From contig WHTY01000025.1 in assembly GCA_009377475.1 (NCBI GenBank), positions 1 through 50,414 of the forward strand: a stretch of 50,414 nucleotides of DNA, written 5' to 3'. The notes under the pieces are model-generated. The model searched no databases. It worked only from the letters and a program-made list of their open reading frames with translations, and was not told where the DNA came from. Numbering within the stretch: the first letter of the stretch is position 1; each line of letters starts with the position of its first letter. Below, one piece after another: positions 26,063 through 33,913 of the stretch. The DNA comes from Actinophytocola sp. (GTDB taxonomy: Bacteria; Actinomycetota; Actinomycetes; Mycobacteriales; Pseudonocardiaceae). The translations under genes and the position numbers were made by a program.

Positions 26063-26818
26063 TCAGGCCACCTGCCCCACATCCGCCTTGCCGAGGTAGG
26101 CCCGCTGCACAGCGGCGTCGCCGCGGATCTCGGCCGGTGCGCCCGAGGCGATCACCCGGCCGAAGTCGAGCGCGTGGATCGTGTCGCAGACCGACATGAC
26201 GAGGTCCATGTCGTGCTCGACCATGAGCACGCCGCGGCCATCGGCGGCGAGTTCGCGCAGCAGCACGCCGAATGCCTCGGTCTCGCTCTCGTTCAATCCG
26301 GACGACGGCTCGTCGAGCAACAGCAGCGCCGGATCCGCCGCGAGGCAGCGGGCCAGCTCAAGCAGCCGCGCCGTCCCGGTGGGGATGGCATCAGCCCGTT
26401 CGGCCGCGTAGTGAGTGAGACCAACCCGGTCAAGCAGCGCGTCGACGCGCGCCGCCTGCGACCGGTGCCCCGGCGTGAGCAGACCGCCGAGGCCACGGTT
26501 GATGTCGACGGCGGCGCGGACATTGTCCCTGACGGACAGTGACCCGAACGCCTCCAGCCGCTGGAACGTGCGGCCCATGCCTCGCTTGGCGCGACGGTGC
26601 ACCGGGGTGGACGTGACGTCGCGGCCATGGAACCGGACCGTGCCCTTCGCCGGCCGCAGCAGCCCGCTGATGACGTTGAAGCAGGTCGTCTTACCGGCGC
26701 CGTTCGGGCCGATCAGCCCGGTGACCAGGCCAGTGCCGGCGGTGAAGCTGGCGTGGTCGACCGCGGTCACGCCGCCGAACCGGACGACGACGTCGTCGTC
26801 GACCTCAAGAAGCGACAT
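26063..26818 (-). CDS. livG: ABC transporter ATP-binding protein, LivG type
   Basis: A 251-residue ATPase. Walker A is LIGPNGAGKTT and Walker B LLLLDEPSSGLNESETEA, the latter typical of LivG. The usual LSGGQ-like signature is altered to IPTGTARLLELARCLAADPA, still close to the LivG pattern (LPYGxQRxLEIARAL). The gene overlaps the fused permease gene by 14 bases (26805-26818), which suggests tight translational coupling. The substrate of the system cannot be read from the ATPases; despite the name, such transporters also carry lipids and aromatic acids. Confidence 0.92.
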   Translation of the reverse strand: MSLLEVDDDVVVRFGGVTAVDHASFTAGTGLVTGLIGPNGAGKTTCFNVISGLLRPAKGTVRFHGRDVTSTPVHRRAKRGMGRTFQRLEAFGSLSVRDNVRAAVDINRGLGGLLTPGHRSQAARVDALLDRVGLTHYAAERADAIPTGTARLLELARCLAADPALLLLDEPSSGLNESETEAFGVLLRELAADGRGVLMVEHDMDLVMSVCDTIHALDFGRVIASGAPAEIRGDAAVQRAYLGKADVGQVA

Positions 26819-28727
26819 GGGCAGGCACCTCCTCGGTAACCTCTGGACGGTCCTGATAGGACTCGGACGGTCGCCGTACCGGCGTGCGGACCTGCGCGCG
26901 CAACGCCCTGCCGAGGGTGAACAGCCGGTTGGCGAGGCAGTTGGGATCGCGGCCAAGCGCCACCGCGCCGAAACCGACGAGGCCGAAGATCAGGCCCGCC
27001 AGCGACGGGTTGGTGCTCTGCAATACCGGCAGCAGCATCAGCCCGGTGCCACCGAGCACCGCACCGGTCACCGACGTCACGCCGAACACGACCGCGAGTA
27101 GCAGCAGCGGCAGGCTCGCCAGCACCTGGAAGTCGGACGCGCCAATGGTGCCGCGCAGCCCGGCGAACAACCCGCCTGCGATCCCCGCCATACCGGCCGA
27201 CAGCGCGAACAACCCGACCCGGAACCACCGGGTGTCCAGGCCGAGGGTGCCGCAGGCGGCCGGGCTGTCGCGCATCGCGATCAGCAGCCTGCCCAGCGCG
27301 CCGCGCCGCAGTGCCAGTACCGCGAACGCCATCAACACCAGGAAGAAAGTCATGACGAGCACGTAGCCACCGAGCGAGGAGAACGACGTGCCGAGGATCG
27401 TCAGTCGCTCGGCGTCGAGGGAGTTATTGGTGCCGAACGCGAACTCGGCCTGGAAGATCATCTTGTCCATGAGCAGGCCGAACGCCAGCGTCGACAGCGC
27501 GAGGTAGAGCCCCGTCAGCCGCAGTACCGGGATCGCGACGACAGCGCCGACCGCCGCGGCGACCAGTGCGGAGAGCAGCAGGCCGGACAGCGTCGGCTCG
27601 CCGAGCTTGGCGTAGACCAGTGCGCCGATACCGGCGAAGGTGAACTGGGCCAGCGACACGTGCCCGCCGTACCCGGTGAGCAACACCAGGGAGAGCATGA
27701 CCATCGCGTACGTCGCTGCCATGCCGACCAGCAGCAGGCTGCTGCCGGGAAGCCAGGCCGTAAGCAACGCGACCAGCGCGACCAGCGCGACATCTGCGCC
27801 GAGTTGTCGCGTGCGGGACGGCAGTGGGGCGGACACAATGCCCTTGACCTGCCCGACCCGTAGCTGCGCCTGCGGCATCAGCACGATGACCGCGAAGAGG
27901 AAGAGCGCGGGCATCGCCGAGCGGATCCCGGACAGCAGGCCGTCGGACGGCAGGTAGGCGACCGCGTAGGACTGCAGGATGCCAAGACCCATGGCGCCGA
28001 CGAGGGTTAACGGCAGGCTCCGCAGCCTGCCGAGCATTGCCGCCGCGTAGGCGTTGATGACCAGCAGTGTCAGGTCGTAGTAGGACAGTCCGACAACCGG
28101 GGTCAGCAGGATGCCGCCGAGCGCGGCGAGCGATGTGCCGATGGCCCAGGCCAGGCCAGCCACCCGGTCGGGTTTGCCGCCGAAGAGCTTGAGCAACTCG
28201 GGATTGTCGACGGAGGCACGCATGGCGGTACCGATCCGGGTCCTGGTCAGCAGCAGGTACAGCAGCAGCGCGACCATGCCTGCGAGCAACACCGTGATCA
28301 GTTGGTGTGCGGTGACGTAGGTGTTGCTCAACTCGACCCCACTGCCGTTGAACAACGGCAGTGGGGTCCGGCTCTCGGGCGGCCAGACCTGTGTGGCGAG
28401 CCCGATGCAGCCGACGAGCAGGCCGACTGTTACGACCAACGTGACGCTGACCGGACCCTCCCCAAGGCCACGCGTGACGAACCGCTGGATCGCCCATCCA
28501 GTCGCCGGTGCCACGACGCCAAGCACGAGCACGAGCGCCAACCAGGTGGGCAACCCCTGTCGCTGACTGAAGTCCCAGAAGATGAAGGCCATGACCATCC
28601 CGAGCGCCCCGTGAGCGATGTTGAACACCCGGGTAGTGGTGTACGTCAGCACCAATCCGCTCGCGGCGATGGCGTAGGCCGCACCGGTGAACAGGCCAAG
28701 GATCGTGAACGAGACGACGCTGTCCAT
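26805..28727 (-). CDS. Fused LivH-LivM permease of the ABC transporter
   Basis: A 640-residue protein in which both permease subunits are joined. The first half is LivH-like (FTILGLFTGAAYAIAASGLV; RTRIGTAMRASVDNPELLKL; then NAYAAAMLGRLRSLPLTLVG). The second half is LivM-like (MVMLSLVLLTGYGGHVSLAQ; RRGALGRLLIAMRDSPAACG; GLFAGLRGTIGASDFQVLAS). About 16-18 membrane segments are visible. The two EAA-like loops that contact the ATPases are present. Fusion of LivH and LivM is less common than separate genes. ATG 28727 was chosen because it precedes the first membrane helix by few residues. Its first 15-bp perfect hairpin is described separately. Confidence 0.92.
   Translation of the reverse strand: MDSVVSFTILGLFTGAAYAIAASGLVLTYTTTRVFNIAHGALGMVMAFIFWDFSQRQGLPTWLALVLVLGVVAPATGWAIQRFVTRGLGEGPVSVTLVVTVGLLVGCIGLATQVWPPESRTPLPLFNGSGVELSNTYVTAHQLITVLLAGMVALLLYLLLTRTRIGTAMRASVDNPELLKLFGGKPDRVAGLAWAIGTSLAALGGILLTPVVGLSYYDLTLLVINAYAAAMLGRLRSLPLTLVGAMGLGILQSYAVAYLPSDGLLSGIRSAMPALFLFAVIVLMPQAQLRVGQVKGIVSAPLPSRTRQLGADVALVALVALLTAWLPGSSLLLVGMAATYAMVMLSLVLLTGYGGHVSLAQFTFAGIGALVYAKLGEPTLSGLLLSALVAAAVGAVVAIPVLRLTGLYLALSTLAFGLLMDKMIFQAEFAFGTNNSLDAERLTILGTSFSSLGGYVLVMTFFLVLMAFAVLALRRGALGRLLIAMRDSPAACGTLGLDTRWFRVGLFALSAGMAGIAGGLFAGLRGTIGASDFQVLASLPLLLLAVVFGVTSVTGAVLGGTGLMLLPVLQSTNPSLAGLIFGLVGFGAVALGRDPNCLANRLFTLGRALRAQVRTPVRRPSESYQDRPEVTEEVPAHVAS
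28335..28368. repeat. Perfect 15-bp inverted repeat inside the permease gene
   Basis: Arms 28335-28349 (gaccccactgccgtt) and 28354-28368 are fully complementary, with a four-base loop gaac. It lies in the loop sequence PLPLFNGSGVELSN of the LivH half. I see no regulatory function, but the length is beyond what codon choice alone would be expected to produce. Confidence 0.7.
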
Positions 28728-28823
28728 GGTCAGCCTTCGGTACTCACGCCGTACCGCACCGAGGTGGACCACTTCAGCAGGCGCGTCATTCGTCCCTCAC
28801 TTCGATCGGATCACCGGTATAAC

Positions 28824-28837
28824 TGGACAGGTGTCTG
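28824..28837. promoter_or_regulatory. Operator TGGACAGGTGTCTG in the divergent transporter promoter
   Basis: The palindrome fits TRGACA-N2-TGTCYA with one end change and lies between the start of the fused permease (28727) and the binding-protein gene (28926). It therefore could control both directions. The rest of 28728-28925 holds no gene. Confidence 0.65.
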
Positions 28838-28925
28838 ATCATATGGCTAGATTATCGTCGTGTCGAGTATCACAATGAACTTTCGGTGAGAGCGCAGTCG
28901 GTGTCCCCGAGCTGAGGAGTTTCCG

Positions 28926-30436
28926 TTGTCTGGGTTGTCCCGCCCCACGCGCACGTCGCGCAGACTCGTCCGGCCGTGGCGGTGCTCAGCGGCGGCCATC
29001 GGTGGCGTGGCGCTGCTGTTGTTCATCTCGGCGTGCGGCTCGCAGCTCGACCCCGCGACCGTCGCCCGCGCCCAGGGCCATGTCCTCGGCGGCCAACAAG
29101 GCGTCACCGGTAGCCAGCCGGGATCCGGTAGCGACCCGGCGAACCTCGGTCCCGGCAAGGGCGCCACCGCGGACGCCGGAGGCAACGGCTCCGGTCCGCA
29201 GGCGACCTCGGCGAACGGGTCCGGTCCCGCCCCCGGCGACGTCGCAGGGTCGGGCAAGAACTCCGCGAGCGGGTCCGTCGATGCGGCGAGCTGTGCCGGT
29301 TTCGAGAACCAGACCGGCATCACCGACAAGAAGATCACCGTCGCGAACATCGCCGACATCTCAGGTCCGATTCCCGGCCTGTTCGAGTCGGCACAGCAGT
29401 CGGCACGGGCCTACGTCGCGTACTTCAACGCAACCAACCCCGAGGGAATCTGCGGGCGCGAGCTCGACGTGCTGACCATCGACGGACGCTCGGAAACGGC
29501 GGGTGACCAGCAGGGCTACACCCGTGCCTGCGAGGAGGCGTTCGCCGCGGTCGGGTCCATGGTGGCCGACGACTCCGGCGGCGCGAAGCCCGCGCGGTCT
29601 GCGGGCTGCCCGACATGCGCGCGCTGACGACGTCACCCACGCGCCGGGGGTGCGAGACGTGCTTCAGCGCCTACTCGATCTCACCGAACCTGGTGCCCGC
29701 CGCCATCCCGAACTTCATCAAGAAGAAGGAGCCCGGCGTCACCGGCCACGCCGCAGTGCTCTACGTGACCGTGAAGTCGGCCGAGGTCAACGCCAGGTCG
29801 TACAAGATGGCGTACGAGAAGAGCGGATTCACCGTCCCCTACTTCAAGGGCATCGACCCGTCCGAGTTCAACTACGCGCCGTACGTCCAGCAGATGAAGG
29901 ACAAGGGCATCAGGATGGTGCAGTACTTCGGCCCGTACCAGTACACGGTGCGGCTGCAGCAGGCGATGCGGCAGCAGAACTACAACCCCGACATCTTCTT
30001 GCAGGACCCGACCATCTACACCGACACCTACGTCGAGCAGGCTGGCGACGACGGCAACGGATCCATCGTGTACACGACGAACGACCTGTTCAGCAATATG
30101 GCCAACGAGGAGATGAAGCTCTACCGCGCATGGCTGGACCAGATCGCGCCCGGCGCGAAACCGGACTACTTCGGACTCTACGCATGGTCGGCGACCCGGT
30201 TGTTCGTGGAAAAAGCGGTCGCCCTTGGCGGGAAGCTGAACCGGAAAGCCATGGTGCGGGAGTTGTCGACGGTGAAGAAGTGGACCAGCAACGGGCTGCA
30301 CACCGGCATGGCCGTCGGAGCCAAGCGAACGCCACCGTGCGTGGCCTTCATTCAGCTCAACAACCGGAAGTGGCACAAGATCTCTTCCGGAAACTACCTG
30401 TGCGGACCGCTGATCGACACCGGAGTCGGTAGCTGA
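28926..30436 (+). pseudogene. Substrate-binding lipoprotein of the Liv-type transporter, frameshifted
   Basis: The first frame starts at TTG 28926 with gaggag upstream and has a lipoprotein signal ending LLLFISACGS (lipid cysteine 37), a Gly/Ser-rich linker, and the binding-protein beginning ITDKKITVANIADISGPIPG. It stops after about 233 residues. From 29615 a second frame continues the fold: MRALTTSPTRRGCETCFSAY, then AAVLYVTVKSAEVNARSYKM and GLYAWSATRLFVEKAVALGG. Reading through needs one base added near 29586-29599, giving AVCGLPDMRALTT. The gene is divergent to its permease. If the frameshift is real, the transporter lacks this binding protein; the surface protein at 23792 might take over, or the error may be in the sequence. 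Confidence 0.85.
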
Positions 30437-30481
30437 GCACGCCGCGCCGTGTGGTGCCACAACTGCGCCTGTAGTAGCGTC

Positions 30482-30495
30482 TGGACATATGTCTA
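30482..30495. promoter_or_regulatory. Operator TGGACATATGTCTA covering the TetR start codon
   Basis: A 14-base palindrome of the TRGACA-N2-TGTCYA type that contains the ATG (30489-30491) of the following TetR gene. Such an arrangement strongly suggests self-repression. Confidence 0.75.
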
Positions 30496-31070
30496 GCGAT
30501 TTGGCCGTCGAGCCGACCCGGCGACGGCTCAGCAAGCGGCAGGCCGACACCGTGCGGCGGCTGACCGAGGCCGCGGTCGAGGAACTCCGGCTCGTCGGCT
30601 ACGCCGGCTTGACCATGCGGAACGTGGCGACGCGCAGTGGTGTCGCCGCCGCGACCGCGTACACCTACTTCTCCTCGAAGAACCACCTGATCACGGAGGT
30701 GTTCTGGCGCCAGTTACGGGACCTGCCCGAGGTGCCCGCCGACCAGGGGCTCGTCGTGGAGCGAGTGGTCGAGGTGCTGCGGGACATCGCGCTGCTGGTG
30801 GCAGGCGAGCCCGAGGTGGCCGCCGCCTGTACCGCGGCGCTGCTCGGCGATGACCCTGACGTCGCGCACCTGCGGGAGCGCATCGGCGCCGAATGGCACC
30901 GGCGGCTCGATGCCGCACTCGGCGATGCGTCAGACCCGGATGTACTCAACGCACTGGAGATCGCGCTCGGCGGCGCGCTGATCCACGCCGGCCTCGGTTA
31001 CTGTTCCTACGAGCGGATGGCCGACCTGCTGGAGTCCTCCGCGCGACTGATTCTCAATGGCAGGCAGTAA
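30489..31070 (+). CDS. TetR-family regulator, probable controller of the TRGACA-N2-TGTCYA regulon
   Basis: A 193-residue TetR protein. The DNA-binding domain contains LTMRNVATRSGVAAATAYTY and FSSKNHLITEVFWRQL; the ligand domain contains VAAACTAALLGDDPDVAHLR and ALIHAGLGYCSYERMADLLE. It shares the AYTYFSSK(D/N)HL helix and the TxALLGDDP(E/D)VAxLR motif with the TetR protein at 14268, so the two are close paralogues. The operator overlapping its ATG and the same palindrome at six other promoters make it, or its paralogue, the best candidate for the regulon. It starts 52 bases after the binding-protein gene and may be cotranscribed with it. Confidence 0.88.
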   Translation: MSSDLAVEPTRRRLSKRQADTVRRLTEAAVEELRLVGYAGLTMRNVATRSGVAAATAYTYFSSKNHLITEVFWRQLRDLPEVPADQGLVVERVVEVLRDIALLVAGEPEVAAACTAALLGDDPDVAHLRERIGAEWHRRLDAALGDASDPDVLNALEIALGGALIHAGLGYCSYERMADLLESSARLILNGRQ

Positions 31071-31090
31071 GGGGCTCTTTATACTCTAAA

Positions 31091-31114
31091 GTAATATACT
31101 CTAGTGTATATTAC
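31091..31114. promoter_or_regulatory. Perfect AT-rich inverted repeat before the ATPase gene
   Basis: GTAATATAC (31091-31099) and its exact complement GTATATTAC (31106-31114) flank tctagt. The repeat sits four bases before the ATG at 31119 in a region almost without G/C, very unlike the surroundings. It could be an operator with promoter elements or a hairpin controlling translation. Confidence 0.7.
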
Positions 31115-31118
31115 TCGT

Positions 31119-32576
31119 ATGGATAAACCATCGTTCCAGTGGCCGCTGGTCGAGGAGTTCCTGGACCGGGAGAAGGAGCGCACGCGGATCGAAGAGTGGT
31201 GGACGAGCGCGGAACGGATGCCACTCAACGTCTATGGTCGCCGGCGCGTGGGAAAGTCCTGGCTGCTCAGACGGTGCGCGCATGGAAAGCCCGCAGTGTT
31301 CCTCGTAGCCGAGCGCCTCGCTGCGGGTGCTCAACTAGCCCGCTTCGCCAAGACTTTGGCCCCCCTGCAGGGCGGCGTGGCACCAGAACTACCCGATACA
31401 CCGACGCTTATCCAGACCCTATACCGGATGGCCGCCAACGAACCGCTGTTGGCGGTCATCGATGAGTTCCCATGGCTACTCGGGACCACAAGTAGTGAAG
31501 TTGAGCGCACCCTGTCGGCCATCCAAGCGGTAATGGAAGACGAGCGGGACAGCTCGAGACTCAAACTCATCTTATGCGGCTCGGCCGTCGCGCAGATGGA
31601 GGCGCTACAGAGCGAGCGAAGTCCCCTGCACGGACGTCTGGTTCCGCTGGAGATCAGGCCGCTCAGTCTTGACCGTGCCGTGGACTTCCTGCCCGACCAA
31701 GATCCCATCGCGCAATTCGAGCGGTTCGCCATCGCCGGTGGCATGCCTCGGTATCTTGCCGCGTTGCGATCGGGCTCGTTGAAGGAAGCCATCTGCCAGC
31801 AGGTACTACATCCGGATGCTCCGTTGTGGGGCGAGGGACGGACGATCGTCGCGCAGGAACTGCGCGAGCCAGGCATACATTTCGCTGTGCTCGAAGCATT
31901 GGCGTCGGGAGCGAAAGAGGTCAGCGAAACGGCCGCCGCGGTTCGAGTGCCGTCCACCTCCATCCCTAAATACCTGTCGACGTTGGAGTCGCTACGGCTC
32001 GTTCGCCGTGAATTGCCGATCGCGGCGGCACCATCCGCGCGCGGTGGGCATTGGTCGCTCACCGACGCCTTCCTGCGGTTCTGGTTCAGGTTCGTTTTTC
32101 CGTTTCAGGCCGACCTTGAGGCGGGACTCGCCCCGGAAGACCTGTACCAGGCCGAAATCGCCCCAGCACTTGCAGGTCATATCGCGCCGGTCTTCGAGGA
32201 CGTGTGCCGCCAGCACGCCCGCCGCACGTATGGCGCCGTGGCCACCCGAATAGGCAGATGGTGGGGACGGGCCGAAGACGCACTCCGGCGTTCCGGGGAG
32301 CGCAGCAGCGAGGAAATCGACATCGTCGGCATGACACGCAACCGCGTGACGCTCATCGGCGAGGTGAAGTGGACGAACCGGCCACTCGGGCCAAAGGTCG
32401 TGCACGAACTCGAACGGTACAGGCTCCCCGCCCTACGCCAGGCCGGGTACAAGGTCGACCGGGAACCACACATCGTGCTGTACTCCAAAGCGGGGTTCTC
32501 GATGTCCCTACGCGATCGCGCTCGCAGCGATGATTCCTTGCACCTAGTCGATGGTGTCGATGTTTTGGCCAGCTGA
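31119..32576 (+). CDS. AAA-type ATPase with C-terminal PD-(D/E)xK-like domain (DUF234 family)
   Basis: A 485-residue protein of the archaeal-type ATPase/DUF234 family. Walker A is GRRRVGKS (residues 40-47), Walker B VIDEF (Asp115, Glu116), and LILCGSA is the sensor strand. A winged-helix region follows (VPSTSIPKYLSTLESLRLVR). The C-terminus has EEIDIV (Asp401) and GEVKW (Glu415, Lys417), the D...ExK pattern of PD-(D/E)xK nucleases. The family is found mainly in archaea and is scattered in bacteria; its function is not established. Base and codon use are more AT-rich than neighbours, including a TTA leucine codon at 31572-31574, and a palindrome covers its leader, so horizontal gain is likely. 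ATG 31119 was chosen over a GTG at 31104 that lies within the palindrome. Confidence 0.88.
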   Translation: MDKPSFQWPLVEEFLDREKERTRIEEWWTSAERMPLNVYGRRRVGKSWLLRRCAHGKPAVFLVAERLAAGAQLARFAKTLAPLQGGVAPELPDTPTLIQTLYRMAANEPLLAVIDEFPWLLGTTSSEVERTLSAIQAVMEDERDSSRLKLILCGSAVAQMEALQSERSPLHGRLVPLEIRPLSLDRAVDFLPDQDPIAQFERFAIAGGMPRYLAALRSGSLKEAICQQVLHPDAPLWGEGRTIVAQELREPGIHFAVLEALASGAKEVSETAAAVRVPSTSIPKYLSTLESLRLVRRELPIAAAPSARGGHWSLTDAFLRFWFRFVFPFQADLEAGLAPEDLYQAEIAPALAGHIAPVFEDVCRQHARRTYGAVATRIGRWWGRAEDALRRSGERSSEEIDIVGMTRNRVTLIGEVKWTNRPLGPKVVHELERYRLPALRQAGYKVDREPHIVLYSKAGFSMSLRDRARSDDSLHLVDGVDVLAS

Positions 32577-32603
32577 TCAGGTCGATATGCTCTCGGCGGC
32601 GAG

Positions 32604-33910
32604 TCACCGCGCGCCAGCGGCGGTCTCCCGCACGGCGTAGTCCGCGCCCCGCTCCGCGCGAATCCACAGTGGATCCTCCACGTCGACGCCCTGCCGTCGC
32701 AGCTCCCGCTTGAGCACCTTGTTCGTCGCCGTGCTGGGCAACTCCCCCGCGATCCGGACGTAACGCGGCCACGCTTTCGGCGACAGGTCGGGCTGCGCCG
32801 CGAGGAACTCCGTGAATTCCGACGGCGTCAATGACCCACCATTGACCAGCACGGCAGCGGCCAGGTTCTCGCCGTCCACCCGGAGCCAGTCGCCGGCACG
32901 GCCCGCCAGGTACACGAACCCGTCCGCGTCGCGATAGGCGAGGTCGCCTGACCAGTACATGCCGCCGTCGAGCCGGGCGGGGTGTCCTCGGTGCGGCTGA
33001 TGATGACGGCGTTCTCGGTGGAGCCGAAGCCGTCGTAGACCTCGCAGCCGAACCGCCTGCCAAACGCCACGATGTCACGATCGGATGCCTCGTTGCCGAA
33101 CGCGATCCGCAGCGGGTTGTCGGCGTCGTCCGGCTTCGGCGGTGTGGCGAGCGCGTAGGCAAGCGGTTTGCCGACGTAGTTCATGTAGGTCGCGCCGAAC
33201 CCGCGGACGTCGTCGAGGAAGCCGCTGGCACTGAACTTGCGAGCCAGCGCCAGCGTCGCCCCGGACGCGACAGCGGGCCCGAACCCGGCCACGACCGCGT
33301 TGGAGTGGAACAGTGGCATGGACACCTAGCAGACGTCGTCGACGGTTAGACCGAACCGGTTGACCAAGTGGGTACCGGACATGGTCACCATGACGTTGCT
33401 GACCCGCACCGCCTTTGGCTCACCACTCGTACCCGAGGTGAAGATCAGCATGAACGTGTCCATCGGGTCGACCGTGCGGAACTGCCGATCACGGATCCCG
33501 CCCGCCACCAGCCGGGCCCATTCCGCACCGTCGGTGTCGATCACCCGCACACCGTCCAGCGCCAGCCCGGCGAGCAACGGCAGGTGGCGCGAGTCGGTCA
33601 GCAGGAACTGGCAGTCCGCCTTGTGGACGTCGCGGGCCAGCGCCTCTCCCCTGCGCGTGGCGTTGATGCCCACCGTGACGTAGCCGCCAAGCGCGCCGGC
33701 CGCGAGCGCCATCGCCATGTCCGGGGTGTTCTCCAGCAACACCCCGACGTGCAGCGGCCGGTTCGGATCCGCCTCGCCGCTGATCGCGTGGGCGCGCGCC
33801 AGGCTCTCGGCGACGTACTCGCGCCACGTCAAGGACTGGTCCTCGAATCGCAGGCCAGGCTCATCGCTGTCGGCGTGGACGAGCAACATCTGCTGGACCG
33901 TGTCGGCCAT
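32604..33910 (-). pseudogene. FadD17-like acyl-CoA ligase, decayed
   Basis: The minus strand still reads as a FadD17-type ligase for acyl side chains of steroids or fatty acids: FMLIFTSGTSGEPKAVRVSN, then MPLFHSNAVVAGFGP, YDGFGSTENAVIISR, MYWSGDLAYRDADGFVYLAG and the C-terminal LPSTATNKVLKRELRRQGV. Damage is of three kinds. A TAG at 33326-33328 stands where family members have the Tyr of CYVSMPLFHSN. At about 32975 a segment of roughly 60 residues is missing and the frame changes. After RVDGENLAAA (about 32860) about 30-40 further residues are lost. It follows the unknown gene at 33914 by three bases, so it was its operon partner. Sequencing error cannot explain the deletions. Confidence 0.85.
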
Positions 33911-33913
33911 CGC

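Noticed and set aside
31104..31118. GTG at 31104 as start of the ATPase.
   Set aside because: It lies inside the perfect inverted repeat and adds only MYITR; the ATG at 31119 is directly behind the repeat.
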